This document shows positions 16,215 through 24,850 of a DNA stretch of 36,835 bases, piece by piece. This stretch comes from an uncultured Roseburia sp. GTDB lineage: Bacteria; Bacillota; Clostridia; Lachnospirales; Lachnospiraceae. The notes below the pieces were generated by a model. The model was given only the letters and a program-made list of their open reading frames with translations, had not been told where the DNA came from and ran no database searches. The DNA is taken from positions 1 through 36,835 of the forward strand of contig CAMSQM010000029.1 in NCBI GenBank assembly GCA_947062675.1. The letters are read 5' to 3'. Position numbers and translations under genes: made by a program. Within the stretch, counting starts at the first letter, position 1. Each line of letters opens with the position of its first letter.

Positions 16215-18992
16215 ATGGGAAAGTATTTTCTGAACCAGGAAGAATATGCGGCAGCGGCGAGGGCTGCCGCTGCGGAGGGATGTGTCCTTCTGCGAAATGA
16301 GGATTGTGCGCTGCCGCTCGGTAAGGGAGACCGCGTGGCGGTTTTCGGGAGGATTGCGCACAGTTATTATAAGAGTGGTCTGGGCTCGGGCGGTCTGGTC
16401 AACACCAGATATGTGACGGGGATTCTCGACGCGCTGCGGGCGGAAAAAGAGATTGTTCTGAATGAGGAAGTTCTGCGGCTGTATGAGGACTGGATCAAAG
16501 AGCATCCGTTCGACGAAGGGGCGGGCTGGGGACAGGTACCCTGGGCGCAGGAAGAAATGCCTGTTTCAGAGGAGCTCCTTGCGGCGGGGGCGGATGCGGA
16601 TATCGCGCTTGTGGTGATCGGACGCACGGCGGGAGAGGATCAGGATAATCAGGCAAAAGAGGGAAGCTATCTTCTGACCGCCGCGGAATATGAGCTGATC
16701 AGGGCGGTGTGCAGCCGTTTTGAGCGCACGGCGGTGCTTCTGAACACCGGCAATATTATCGACATGAAATGGGTGGAGGAGCTGAAGCCGTCCGCTGTCA
16801 TGTATGTGTGGCAGGGAGGTCAGGAAGGCGGAAACGGCGTTGCGGATGTGCTCACAGGCAGGGTGAATCCGTGCGGGAAGCTTCCGGATACGATTGCCCG
16901 GGATATCGCGGATTACCCGTCCACGGCGGATTTCGGGGATGCCGTTCGTAATTTTTACAGGGAAGATATTTATGTGGGTTATCGCTACTTTGAGACGTTT
17001 GCAAAAGATAAGGTGCTCTATCCCTTCGGGTATGGTCTCTCTTACACCACGTTTCAGATTTCAGGAACTGTAAAGGAGAGCGGGGCGGATGCCGTTTCCC
17101 TGGAGTTTCAGGTCACGAACACGGGCAATGTGTCCGGAAAAGAAGTGGTACAGGTCTATGTGAAGGCGCCGCAGGGGCGGCTTGGCAAACCGGAGCGCGT
17201 TCTGGCGGGTTTTGAAAAGACGAAAAATCTTGCCCCGGGCGGGATGGAGACGCTGGTGATTACCATACCGGTATATGCGTTTGCCTCCTATGATGACAGC
17301 GGGGTAACCGGGCATAAGAGCTGTTACGTGCTGGAGGAAGGTGTGTACGAATTTTTTGCCGGGCAGGACGTCCGCAGTGCGGTGCCGGCCGGCAGAATAG
17401 AAAAAGAGTTTACGGTTGTGGAAGAGCTGGAGGAGGCGCTGGCGCCGGTACTGTCGTTTGAGCGGATCAGACCGTGCGGGGACGGGGATGGCTTCAGGCC
17501 GGTTCCGGAGCCGGTTCCGCTGCGCACGGTGGACCCGCAGACAAGACAGAGAGAGCTTCCCGCGACGGAGATCGAGTACACCGGAGATCTCGGATACCGT
17601 CTCGGCGATGTATTTCAGAAAACAATTTCCATGGAAATGTTTATCGGGCAGCTGAGCGATGAGGATCTGATGTGTCTGTTCCGCGGGGAGGGGATGTGCA
17701 GCCCGAAGGTAACGCCCGGAACGGCGTCCGCGTTCGGAGGACTCACAGAGTCCCTGCGGTCTTTCGGGATTCCCGCTGCGTGCTGTGCGGACGGCCCGTC
17801 CGGAATCCGGATGGACTGCGGGACAAAAGCATTTTCCATGCCGAACGGAACGCTCCTGGGAGCAACCTTCAACCAGAAACTGGTGCAGGAGCTGTATGAG
17901 TATGCAGGGCTTGAGCTGCGGAAGAACCGCATTGACACACTGCTCGGTCCGGGGCTGAATCTCCACAGGAATCCGTTAAACGGGCGCAATTTTGAGTATA
18001 TTTCGGAAGATCCGCTGCTGACCGGAAAAATGGGCGCAGCCCAGCTGCGCGGCATACACGGTTCAGGCGCAGCCGGAACCATAAAACACTTCAGCACGAA
18101 TAATCAGGAGACACACCGCAGGGATGTGGACGCGGTGGTGTCGGAACGGGCGCTCCGTGAGCTGTATCTGAAATGTTTTGAGATTGCAGTAAAAGAAGGC
18201 AGCTGCCGCTCTGTTATGACGACGTACGGACCGCTCAACGGGATCTGGACAGCCGGAAATTATGACCTGAATACGACGGTTCTGCGCGGGGAATGGGGAT
18301 TTTCAGGCATCGTAATGACAGACTGGTGGGCGGGAGCCAACACGGAGGGAGAGGCATGCGATATGAGGAACCGCGCCGTGATGGTGGCGGCCCAGAATGA
18401 CCTGTTTATGGTGAGTACGGACGCCGGCGATCTGTCACAGGATAACGTGGCGGAGGCGCTCGCGGGCGGCGTGATCAGCCGGGCGCAGCTGCAGCGGAAT
18501 GCGGCAAACATCCTGGGATTTATCTTAGAGAGCCCTGCGATGCTCTATGAACTGGATCTGATTGACGAGGAAGAGCGAAAAGACCGCAGGGCAGGCAGCG
18601 ACGACGATTTTTCAGCGGATGATCTGGTGTATTACGCGGCGGATGAGGAGACGAATACCGTAACGGTGCCCGGAACAGACTGGGATACTGCGAAGGGGAA
18701 CAGCATTGTGTTCGGAATCACGGTGCCGGAGATGGGACTGTATGATATTTCGTTCACGATGAAATCAGATCTGGGCGAACTGGCACAGCTTCCGGTCTCG
18801 GTGTTCTACGATAATCTGTTAAAGATGACTGTGAGCGTCCGCGGTTCGCAGGGAGAGTGGATCACGGAAAAGAGGGATCTCGGTGTGATATTCGGGAGCA
18901 GCCATTACATCAGACTGTATTTCGGCGCGGCTGGTCTGACTGTGGAGAAGGTGACGATTTCGCTGCGGGAGAAGTTAAAGAGGCCTTTCTAG
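16215..18992 (+). CDS. GH3-family beta-glycosidase with inverted domain order (925 aa)
   Basis: Retaining exo-beta-glycosidase. The usual GH3 order is swapped. The alpha/beta-sandwich domain (GH3_C type, about 10-240, with GRTAGEDQDNQ and GKLPDTIARD) comes first. A fibronectin-III-like domain (about 285-375, GKEVVQVYVKAP) follows, and the catalytic TIM barrel lies at about 475-760. In the barrel ADGPSGIR and KHFSTNNQE are conserved, and the nucleophile is Asp703 in GIVMTDWWAG. A further beta-rich tail (about 800-925) may be a carbohydrate-binding domain. No signal peptide is seen, so it acts in the cytoplasm. Such permuted GH3 enzymes are known in rumen Firmicutes. Glucoside, xyloside or other specificity cannot be read from the sequence. 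A strong terminator ends the operon. Confidence 0.94.
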   Translation: MGKYFLNQEEYAAAARAAAAEGCVLLRNEDCALPLGKGDRVAVFGRIAHSYYKSGLGSGGLVNTRYVTGILDALRAEKEIVLNEEVLRLYEDWIKEHPFDEGAGWGQVPWAQEEMPVSEELLAAGADADIALVVIGRTAGEDQDNQAKEGSYLLTAAEYELIRAVCSRFERTAVLLNTGNIIDMKWVEELKPSAVMYVWQGGQEGGNGVADVLTGRVNPCGKLPDTIARDIADYPSTADFGDAVRNFYREDIYVGYRYFETFAKDKVLYPFGYGLSYTTFQISGTVKESGADAVSLEFQVTNTGNVSGKEVVQVYVKAPQGRLGKPERVLAGFEKTKNLAPGGMETLVITIPVYAFASYDDSGVTGHKSCYVLEEGVYEFFAGQDVRSAVPAGRIEKEFTVVEELEEALAPVLSFERIRPCGDGDGFRPVPEPVPLRTVDPQTRQRELPATEIEYTGDLGYRLGDVFQKTISMEMFIGQLSDEDLMCLFRGEGMCSPKVTPGTASAFGGLTESLRSFGIPAACCADGPSGIRMDCGTKAFSMPNGTLLGATFNQKLVQELYEYAGLELRKNRIDTLLGPGLNLHRNPLNGRNFEYISEDPLLTGKMGAAQLRGIHGSGAAGTIKHFSTNNQETHRRDVDAVVSERALRELYLKCFEIAVKEGSCRSVMTTYGPLNGIWTAGNYDLNTTVLRGEWGFSGIVMTDWWAGANTEGEACDMRNRAVMVAAQNDLFMVSTDAGDLSQDNVAEALAGGVISRAQLQRNAANILGFILESPAMLYELDLIDEEERKDRRAGSDDDFSADDLVYYAADEETNTVTVPGTDWDTAKGNSIVFGITVPEMGLYDISFTMKSDLGELAQLPVSVFYDNLLKMTVSVRGSQGEWITEKRDLGVIFGSSHYIRLYFGAAGLTVEKVTISLREKLKRPF

Positions 18993-19036
18993 CGCACATT
19001 CCTTGCACTTTTCAGCCGGAAGAGACGGCAGAGGGG

Positions 19037-19070
19037 CGGGGGAATTCCGGATGGAATTCCCCCGTTTTTT
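19037..19070. terminator. Intrinsic terminator between convergent GH3 and AraC-type genes
   Basis: Perfect 12-bp stem: CGGGGGAATTCC (19037-19048) pairs with 19053-19064 over a GGAT loop and is followed by T6 (19065-19070). It ends the GH3 operon. On the other strand it could also act after the regulator gene, though without an equally good T-run. Confidence 0.9.
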
Positions 19071-19105
19071 ACTTTAATTCAGGAAAGACCCTGTTACTGA
19101 GATGT

Positions 19106-21448
19106 TCATCCGGAGTTTTTGCGGTTTGTCTCTTTATACTGTCCCGGAGTGAGTCCCTCATAGCGCTTGAAAGCGCGCTGCAGTGTTTTGATGTCGGTGT
19201 ATCCGGTTGCGCTGACGCAGTCTTTGATGGTGCATCCCTTCTCAAGCAGCTCCTTGCATCTGGTCAGGCGGACCATATGTACATAATCGAGAATCCCGGT
19301 TCCGGTGAGTTTCCGGAACCTGTTTCCGATATGTGCCGCGGAAACAGAAAAATGTTCCGCGATATATGTCACATTGAGTTCCGGGAGGGAATAATTGTCC
19401 CGGATGTATTGTTTGATGGATTCCGCCCAGGCGTCGTCGGTGCTGTTTTCGCTGTGATAATCGCAGATATCACCGAAAATATCCAGGATAACCTGTTTTA
19501 ATTCCTCAGTGGAGTGTGCGTGCAGCAGACGTGAGGAATAGGCGGTTTTTATGCCGGCATTCATTCCGGTATCGCTCAGTTTGTCCAGAAGCATGCTGAT
19601 CAGGGCGTAGGACTGGCACTGATTGTAGGTGAAATACTGGATGTCGTGCAGAAAACAGGTCTCGGTAATTTCGCCGATCAGTTCTTCCGCCATGGCATAG
19701 TTGTTGACAATCAGGGCGTTGGAGAGCTTCTTTTTGAGCAGAAGCAGCCGGCTTCCGTCGGGGGCTGTGGCTTTAGCGCCTGCGGAATAGAAGCTGACGG
19801 CGGCTCCGTCTTTCCAGAACGCCGTGTGGGCCATGGTCATATACGCCTCCTCATACGCCTCGGAGAGCTCGGTCCAGAGCGTGTGCGGGCTGCTGACCGC
19901 GACACAGCAGTCGAGCTCAAACAGCTTCTGAAAGAAATCAATGCAGGTATCCGCCCTGGAAATCAGCAGGTTCTGTCCGTCCTCGTCTCTGCAGGCCGGA
20001 AGCAGACACATAATCGTATTGTCCATAAATATGCTGACACCGCTGGGGTCTTTCTCACCCTTCCGGAGGAATGCCTCGTCAATCACATTTTTCAGGGAGA
20101 AGACGAGCAGGGAGTAGGACTCGCGGCTCTCCCGCTGCAGGCGGATAAATTTGCACGATTCGATTCCCGTAAAATGAAACAGAACAACCTGATAATCATC
20201 AATGCCGCAAAGTTCCGGTTCACTGTCGTGAAATTCCAGAATCCAGTCCTCATTTGGATAAATCCCTTTCAGGAAACCGCTGAGAGTCATCTCAAAGACG
20301 GTCTCATTGTGAAAATATACCTGGCGGGACAGTCTGCGGTTGTCCTTCAGAAGCGTCAGGAGCGTTTCTTCCAGTCTGCGGTAACTCTCAGAGAGCACAA
20401 TGCTGGTATTTTTCCGCTGACTGTCGTCGATCAGGGACAGAAGGTGGGTGACCGGGGCGCTGTACTTTTTTGTAAAGTAAAAAGCGACGCAGACACCGGT
20501 CAGGATGCTCACCGCAAGTCCCGAGCAGTATTTGAAAATAAGAAGGTTGACCTCGCGGTAAAAGCGGTTTTTTAAAAGGTACATGCCATAGTAGAGATCA
20601 AGTTCGTCCGACGCGACCCCGGAGATCAGGGCGGTGCCGTCCGGGGAATTCAAAAAGACGTCCCCGCCCGCGCCGGAGTGCTGCACCAGTGTTTCATAAT
20701 CCGGGAGGCTGTCCCGGGAAATGGAATTATCGGAACAGCCAAACAGCGTATTGTTCTGGTCCAGCAGAAATAAAACCTCGCCTTTGGCCATTTCAAGGTA
20801 GCGGATCTCTCTGGCCACAGCCGTCCACGGAATTATGGCATAGGTGACGGCAGTCCTCTTTTTTAAACTATAGTCATAGAGGTTCTGGTACAGCAGCAGC
20901 CAGGTCTGTGTTTCCGAGGACAGGAGCAGGTATCCTGTGTAATCTGTGGTTTGTCCAGTAAACGTCTCAACGGACAGGTTGTATTTTGCAAGGTACGCGT
21001 CGTATATGGCCGGTGCGTACCGCTTGGCGTCTGTCACAAAGGAGTTGTTGCTGCAGAAATAGACGCCCAGACTGTCGATACAGGAGTAACTGTTTTTCAG
21101 GTCGGAGAGGATGGCGGACAGCTTTGAGACAAGCAGCATTGAGTCCGGAGAAAAGACCGTCTCCTTCTGCAGATGTCTGGTGCCGGGTTCCAGAGCGGCT
21201 GTGGTGACCGCTGTTTTTGCGCTGTGAATCAGATTATCACAGATTGATTTTTCATGATCCAGAATACTGCTCTGGTACTGGTGCGCATCCTTTCTCATGA
21301 TTGAATTTGTGTTGAAAATACAGGTGATAAAAGCAAAAAGAGGGATAAAAATCATGACCAGGTAGGTCAGGAAAAGAAATTTGTGCTCTTTTAAAAAGCC
21401 GGGAAACAGGCTGCCGGCGATTGTTTTCGGGGTCAGTTTTGAAATCAT
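19106..21448 (-). CDS. Membrane-anchored AraC-family transcriptional regulator (780 aa)
   Basis: A sensor and activator in one chain, as found beside LplB/YtcP-type sugar importers in clostridia and paenibacilli. A hydrophobic segment near residues 25-45 and another near 298-320 enclose an extracytoplasmic domain of about 250 residues, probably of the Cache/PAS-like kind. A cytoplasmic region follows, and the double helix-turn-helix of the AraC type occupies about 675-775 (LNVTYIAEHFSVSAAHIGNRF and TGYTDIKTLQRAFKRYEG). The ATG is preceded by AAGGAGAAC on its strand. It is divergent from the binding-protein gene and convergent with GH3, so it most likely controls both flanks in response to an external sugar. 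The ligand is unknown. Confidence 0.93.
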   Translation of the reverse strand: MISKLTPKTIAGSLFPGFLKEHKFLFLTYLVMIFIPLFAFITCIFNTNSIMRKDAHQYQSSILDHEKSICDNLIHSAKTAVTTAALEPGTRHLQKETVFSPDSMLLVSKLSAILSDLKNSYSCIDSLGVYFCSNNSFVTDAKRYAPAIYDAYLAKYNLSVETFTGQTTDYTGYLLLSSETQTWLLLYQNLYDYSLKKRTAVTYAIIPWTAVAREIRYLEMAKGEVLFLLDQNNTLFGCSDNSISRDSLPDYETLVQHSGAGGDVFLNSPDGTALISGVASDELDLYYGMYLLKNRFYREVNLLIFKYCSGLAVSILTGVCVAFYFTKKYSAPVTHLLSLIDDSQRKNTSIVLSESYRRLEETLLTLLKDNRRLSRQVYFHNETVFEMTLSGFLKGIYPNEDWILEFHDSEPELCGIDDYQVVLFHFTGIESCKFIRLQRESRESYSLLVFSLKNVIDEAFLRKGEKDPSGVSIFMDNTIMCLLPACRDEDGQNLLISRADTCIDFFQKLFELDCCVAVSSPHTLWTELSEAYEEAYMTMAHTAFWKDGAAVSFYSAGAKATAPDGSRLLLLKKKLSNALIVNNYAMAEELIGEITETCFLHDIQYFTYNQCQSYALISMLLDKLSDTGMNAGIKTAYSSRLLHAHSTEELKQVILDIFGDICDYHSENSTDDAWAESIKQYIRDNYSLPELNVTYIAEHFSVSAAHIGNRFRKLTGTGILDYVHMVRLTRCKELLEKGCTIKDCVSATGYTDIKTLQRAFKRYEGLTPGQYKETNRKNSG

Positions 21449-21499
21449 GACCAGTTCTCCTTCAATTGTAATATATAATTACCGCAAAATTCTCACTAC

Positions 21500-21528
21500 A
21501 TTATACCAAAAGAATGGTTTTGTCACAA
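21500..21528 (-). promoter_or_regulatory. Promoter of the AraC-type regulator gene (minus strand)
   Basis: Read on the minus strand, TTGTGA (21528-21523) is followed after 17 bases by a perfect TATAAT (21505-21500), about 50 bases before the start codon. One arm of the inverted repeat at 21514-21548 lies in the spacer, so a bound regulator could block or modulate this promoter. Confidence 0.65.
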
Positions 21529-21548
21529 GAAAAGAGAGGAAAAACCAT
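21514..21548. repeat. Inverted repeat in the divergent control region, candidate operator
   Basis: ATGGTTTT (21514-21521) and AAAACCAT (21541-21548) form an 8-bp inverted repeat with a 19-base gap. Half-site centres are 27 bases apart. The left arm falls inside the regulator's own promoter. AraC-type proteins often bind direct repeats, so another protein or a simple transcript hairpin is also possible. Confidence 0.45.
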
Positions 21549-21695
21549 ATTTCTGACCTGTACATAAAAAATGGTGCTGCTGAATAAATGCAAAAATATG
21601 CGTGTGGATAATTTTGACGCTTTTTCTCCGGACCTGTGTGCGGTAAATTTTATGTATATTATATTTTAAGACTCAGGGAAGGGAGAAATTATATC

Positions 21696-21839
21696 ATGAA
21701 GAGAAAAAGAGTAATCAGCAGTCTGCTTGTGATGGCTCCGGTCTCACATCGGGATGCGGAAGCAAACCGGCGGAGAGCGGTGCGGGTCAGCCGGCAGGCA
21801 CGGAGGGCATCGCCGCGGGCGACTATGACGGTACCATAA
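21696..21839 (+). other. Orphan signal-peptide start of the solute-binding protein (frame-shifted from it)
   Basis: An ATG at 21696, well placed after GGGAAGGGAG, opens MKRKRVISSLLVMAPV, which has the positive N-terminus and hydrophobic core of a lipoprotein signal peptide. After about 16 codons the frame turns into arginine-rich nonsense and stops at 21839. In another frame the sequence continues sensibly as GLTSGCGSKPAESGAGQ, a lipobox-like cysteine with a Gly/Ser/Ala linker, and runs into the binding protein. A missing base (or 3n+1 bases) around 21735-21750 would explain this. It may be a real mutation or a sequencing error. Confidence 0.75.
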
Positions 21840-21862
21840 AGCTTCCGCTCACAGACGAGCCG

Positions 21863-23311
21863 GTGACGCTGAAGATATGGCTTACCGCGGATGCGAATTT
21901 TTTTACGATTCTTGATGATTACAACAAGAGTGAATTTTTCCAGGAGATGGAGAAACGGACCGGGGTACATATCGAATTTGAAGTTCCTCCGTCAGGCGAG
22001 GAGACGACGGCATACAATCTGATGATCTCTTCCGGCGAGCTTCCGGATATGATCTGCATGCCGACACTCTATCCGGACGGGATGGACGCGGCGATCGACG
22101 ACGGCTATTATCTGGATCTGACCCCGTACCTGGACACATATCTTTACAACTATAATCAGGTCCGCCAGTCTGACCCCAGATTTATGAAAGATTCGGTGAC
22201 GGACTCCGGGCGGGTTGCATATATCGGTATTTTAAACACAGAGCCGCAGGGCCCCTGGGTCGGAATGCAGATTCGCCAGGACTGGCTGGATGAACTCGGG
22301 CTGGAGACGCCGGTGACCTACGACGATCTTGAAAATGTGCTGACACAGTTTAAGGAGAAGAAGGGCTGTTATGCGCCGCTGGCGCTCAGCGCAAACGGAA
22401 ATTATGCGTTCGGTGAAATGGCTGCCGGTTTTGGCACGACGGGTGATTTTATCAATAAGGACGGTACGGTGGTGGCCGGTTTTGCGACGGATGAGTGGCG
22501 CGCATACCTCACAAAGATGCACGACTGGTATACAAAAGGGCTGATTGATCCGGACTTTATGACCAACTCTGCGTTTTTCGTGGACACAGAGCTGGCGACC
22601 ACGGAGCAGTCCGGAGTCTGGTATTCCATGTACACGATGGCGTCACTGTATGAGGCGAGCGTTCCGGGTATGGTGGTGAAGGCGCTTCCGGGGCCGAAGA
22701 TGAATAAAGATGATACGACGCATATCCGGATTCCGGATACCTACATGGCGGCCGGCGGACTTGCGATTTCGGCGGACTCAGAGCACAAGGAACTTGCGAT
22801 GCAGTGGATGGATTATCTGTTTACCGAAGAGGGCGCCGCGCTTGCCAACTACGGAATTGAAGGAAAAACTTTCAATTATGCGGAAGACGGAAGCATTGAG
22901 TACACGGACGAGATTATGAACAATTCGGAGGGGCTGACGATCACGCAGGCGCTGATCACAAAGGCTCTGGTTCCGTCCCAGATTCCGAGTCATTATGACT
23001 GGACGAGGGAGCTTGTCGTGGTGGCAGAGAAGGATATTGAGTCGTATGATATCTGGGCTGCGGATGATCACCTTGACGACTGGGTGATGCCGACCGGACT
23101 TTCCCTGACCCGTGAGGAGAACGTGGAATTTGCTTCCAGCTACACGGATATTCAGACTTATGTCAAGGAAGCTTCCAACCAGTTTATCTCCGGCGTGCTG
23201 GATGTCAGCGGCGCAGACTGGGATGAGTATATCAAAACGCTCGAGGGGATGAACCTTGCGCGATGTGTTGAACTGAAACAGGCCGGACTGGACCGGTATC
23301 TGGAGAGATAG
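21863..23311 (+). CDS. Extracellular sugar-binding protein, LipO/YtcQ-like, apparently frameshifted at its N-terminus (482 aa visible)
   Basis: Mature part of a family 1 solute-binding protein, the external receptor for the LplB/YtcP-type permeases encoded at 14330-16180. Recognisable stretches include LKIWLTADANFF, SGELPDMICMPTLYPDG, the central WYTKGLIDPDF and AMQWMDYLFTEEGAALANYG, all typical of this family. The frame is open back to 21647 but has no start codon before the GTG at 21863, which has no sensible ribosome site. The true start is almost certainly the ATG at 21696 in another frame (see that entry). As it stands the protein would lack a signal peptide and lipid anchor and could not serve the importer. 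A terminator follows at 23333. Confidence 0.88.
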   Translation: MTLKIWLTADANFFTILDDYNKSEFFQEMEKRTGVHIEFEVPPSGEETTAYNLMISSGELPDMICMPTLYPDGMDAAIDDGYYLDLTPYLDTYLYNYNQVRQSDPRFMKDSVTDSGRVAYIGILNTEPQGPWVGMQIRQDWLDELGLETPVTYDDLENVLTQFKEKKGCYAPLALSANGNYAFGEMAAGFGTTGDFINKDGTVVAGFATDEWRAYLTKMHDWYTKGLIDPDFMTNSAFFVDTELATTEQSGVWYSMYTMASLYEASVPGMVVKALPGPKMNKDDTTHIRIPDTYMAAGGLAISADSEHKELAMQWMDYLFTEEGAALANYGIEGKTFNYAEDGSIEYTDEIMNNSEGLTITQALITKALVPSQIPSHYDWTRELVVVAEKDIESYDIWAADDHLDDWVMPTGLSLTREENVEFASSYTDIQTYVKEASNQFISGVLDVSGADWDEYIKTLEGMNLARCVELKQAGLDRYLER

Positions 23312-23332
23312 GAATCATTAGGAATAATGCGG

Positions 23333-23366
23333 AGCCGGGAATCTGTGATACAGATTCCCGGCTTTT
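23333..23366. terminator. Intrinsic terminator, probably bidirectional
   Basis: AGCCGGGAATCTG (23333-23345) pairs perfectly with 23351-23363 around a TGATA loop, with a short T-run after it. It lies between the convergent binding-protein and acetyltransferase genes and can serve both. Confidence 0.85.
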
Positions 23367-23401
23367 GTCTGTCCAAAAAATTTTAAAGTGCCCTTCCGTT
23401 T

Positions 23402-24265
23402 TTAGCGGAGGATAAAACAGTTGTTTTCCTGCGCGATCCGGAAACCCGTTTTCCGGTACAGGGAGAGGGCATTTTCATTGTCTGCGTCCACGATCAGTTC
23501 CAGCGTGCCGGAATCATATTGAAAAAACGCGTGCCGGGCGAGAACATCCAGGATGGCCCGTCCATAGCCCTGTCTCCTGGCGTCCCTGCGGACACCCACC
23601 ATCTCAGCGACTGCCTGCCTGTTTTCGCGGAGCTTCAGGACGCCGTAAGCCGCCAGGCCTGATTCATCCGGAATGACATATATCATCCGTGTTTTTCCGG
23701 AATCTGCCAGGATGTCTTTTCCGGAGGCGTATACGCCGGGAAAGATGGTGTCATGGAGGGCGGCAAAAGCGTCGTGTTCCCCGCTCCCGAGGGGACGGGG
23801 AGGCGCCGCCTGACTGCGGGCGGCCATCCAGTCCCCGCGCCTTAGATGGAGGACATACTCATTTACCTGCTGCCGTGCCCCTGCGCGCTTTAGAAAGCTG
23901 CGGCAGTCCCTGTTTTCCGCGGGAAAGAAAAAAGTGCAGGCCATTCCGGGCCCGAGCCTGTCCCTGCCGGCGGAGATGAGCGCGTGTGCGATGGAAAAAT
24001 AATCCTCCCCCGTGGCGTCCACCAGCAGTGAGCAGTCAGCGTTTCTTTTTTCCGGATCCGGGAAGCAGCAGAACAATCCTTTCGGGACGCCGCCTTCCCG
24101 GAAGACAAAGTTGTATTCCATTGTATTCAGGAAATCCTTCCGGATGTCCTCTGCCAGAGAGCAGCAGAAAGCAGACCCTGTTTTCCGCCGCGCGTTAAGC
24201 GTTTCTGCCAGGAGAGCAAGTTCCGTCAGCTCCCCGGCTGTAAAAGAACGGATTGTCGGTTTCAT
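23402..24265 (-). CDS. GNAT-family N-acetyltransferase (287 aa)
   Basis: Transfers an acetyl group from acetyl-CoA to an unknown amine. The C-terminal GNAT fold is clear: the acetyl-CoA loop RRQGYGRA (Q/R-x-x-G-x-G/A type) follows AEMVGVRRDA, and the chain ends LELIVDADNENALSLYRKTGF, the usual beta-strand/helix pair. The first half (about 1-145) is less conserved and may be a degenerate second GNAT repeat. The start is the Met of MKPTIRSF, with GGAGG at ideal spacing on the minus strand; an upstream Met in the same frame lacks such a site. It stands alone between a terminator and the ylxM promoter, so neighbours give no hint of the substrate. Confidence 0.88.
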   Translation of the reverse strand: MKPTIRSFTAGELTELALLAETLNARRKTGSAFCCSLAEDIRKDFLNTMEYNFVFREGGVPKGLFCCFPDPEKRNADCSLLVDATGEDYFSIAHALISAGRDRLGPGMACTFFFPAENRDCRSFLKRAGARQQVNEYVLHLRRGDWMAARSQAAPPRPLGSGEHDAFAALHDTIFPGVYASGKDILADSGKTRMIYVIPDESGLAAYGVLKLRENRQAVAEMVGVRRDARRQGYGRAILDVLARHAFFQYDSGTLELIVDADNENALSLYRKTGFRIAQENNCFILR

Positions 24266-24444
24266 GGATTTACCTCCGTATGCGGGGATTGTGCGCATTC
24301 TGCTGTTTTCCCCGGATGATTCTGATGGGAGTATAGCACACTTCGCCTGTTTCTGTCATGCTGTTTTTGTTTTTCTGCGGGAAGGCCGGCAAAACAGGTG
24401 AAAAGTGGAAAAAGACCGGGAGTGATGGTGTCATGGGAAAATAC

Positions 24445-24473
24445 TTGACATCTGCTTTCTGCTGTGGTATTCT
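24445..24473 (+). promoter_or_regulatory. Sigma-A-type promoter of the ylxM-ffh operon
   Basis: A perfect TTGACA (24445-24450), a 17-base spacer and TATTCT (24468-24473, four of six). The distance to the ylxM ATG at 24491 is only 17 bases, so the leader is very short and no strong ribosome site fits in it. A nearly leaderless transcript is possible. Confidence 0.7.
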
Positions 24474-24490
24474 GTCCCAGGTGATAACAA

Positions 24491-24850
24491 ATGGAAGAAA
24501 AACTGGAGCAGGCATATCTCTATGATTTTTATGGCGAGCTGCTGAATGATCATCAGCGGAAGATTTACGCGGATTTTGTTTTCAACGATTTATCGCTCAG
24601 CGAGATCGCGGAAGAGGAGGGAATCAGCAGACAGGGAGTGCATGACATGGTGAAGCGCTGCACGCGGACGCTTGCGGGCTATGAGGAGAAGCTTCACCTG
24701 GTCAGAAAGTTTTTATCCATCCGTCAGAAAGTTGAGCAGATACAGGTTCTTGCGGAAGGATTTCAGGCCGGCCGTGACGGCGGTGCGCAGGACGGGGAAG
24801 GAATCGGAGAGATCAAACGGCTTTCCGGTCAGATATTAGAGGAGCTATAG
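24491..24850 (+). CDS. ylxM: YlxM family DNA-binding/SRP-associated protein (119 aa)
   Basis: Small helix-turn-helix protein always found before ffh in Firmicutes; in streptococci it helps regulate signal recognition particle activity. The sigma-region-4-like fold is visible as [20 protein letters not shown] followed by [16 protein letters not shown] (about residues 22-60), then helical, charged sequence. Length fits the family. It ends directly at the ffh start (the next codon after the stop is the ffh ATG), so the two are coupled. The ATG at 24491 has no obvious AGGAGG site, consistent with the promoter being so close. Confidence 0.92.
   Translation: MEEKLEQAYLYDFYGELLNDHQRKIYADFVFNDLSLSEIAEEEGISRQGVHDMVKRCTRTLAGYEEKLHLVRKFLSIRQKVEQIQVLAEGFQAGRDGGAQDGEGIGEIKRLSGQILEEL

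Noticed and set aside
19646..20575. Open frame of about 310 codons on the plus strand inside the AraC-type gene
   Set aside because: Antisense shadow of a well-supported regulator; no family features or ribosome site.
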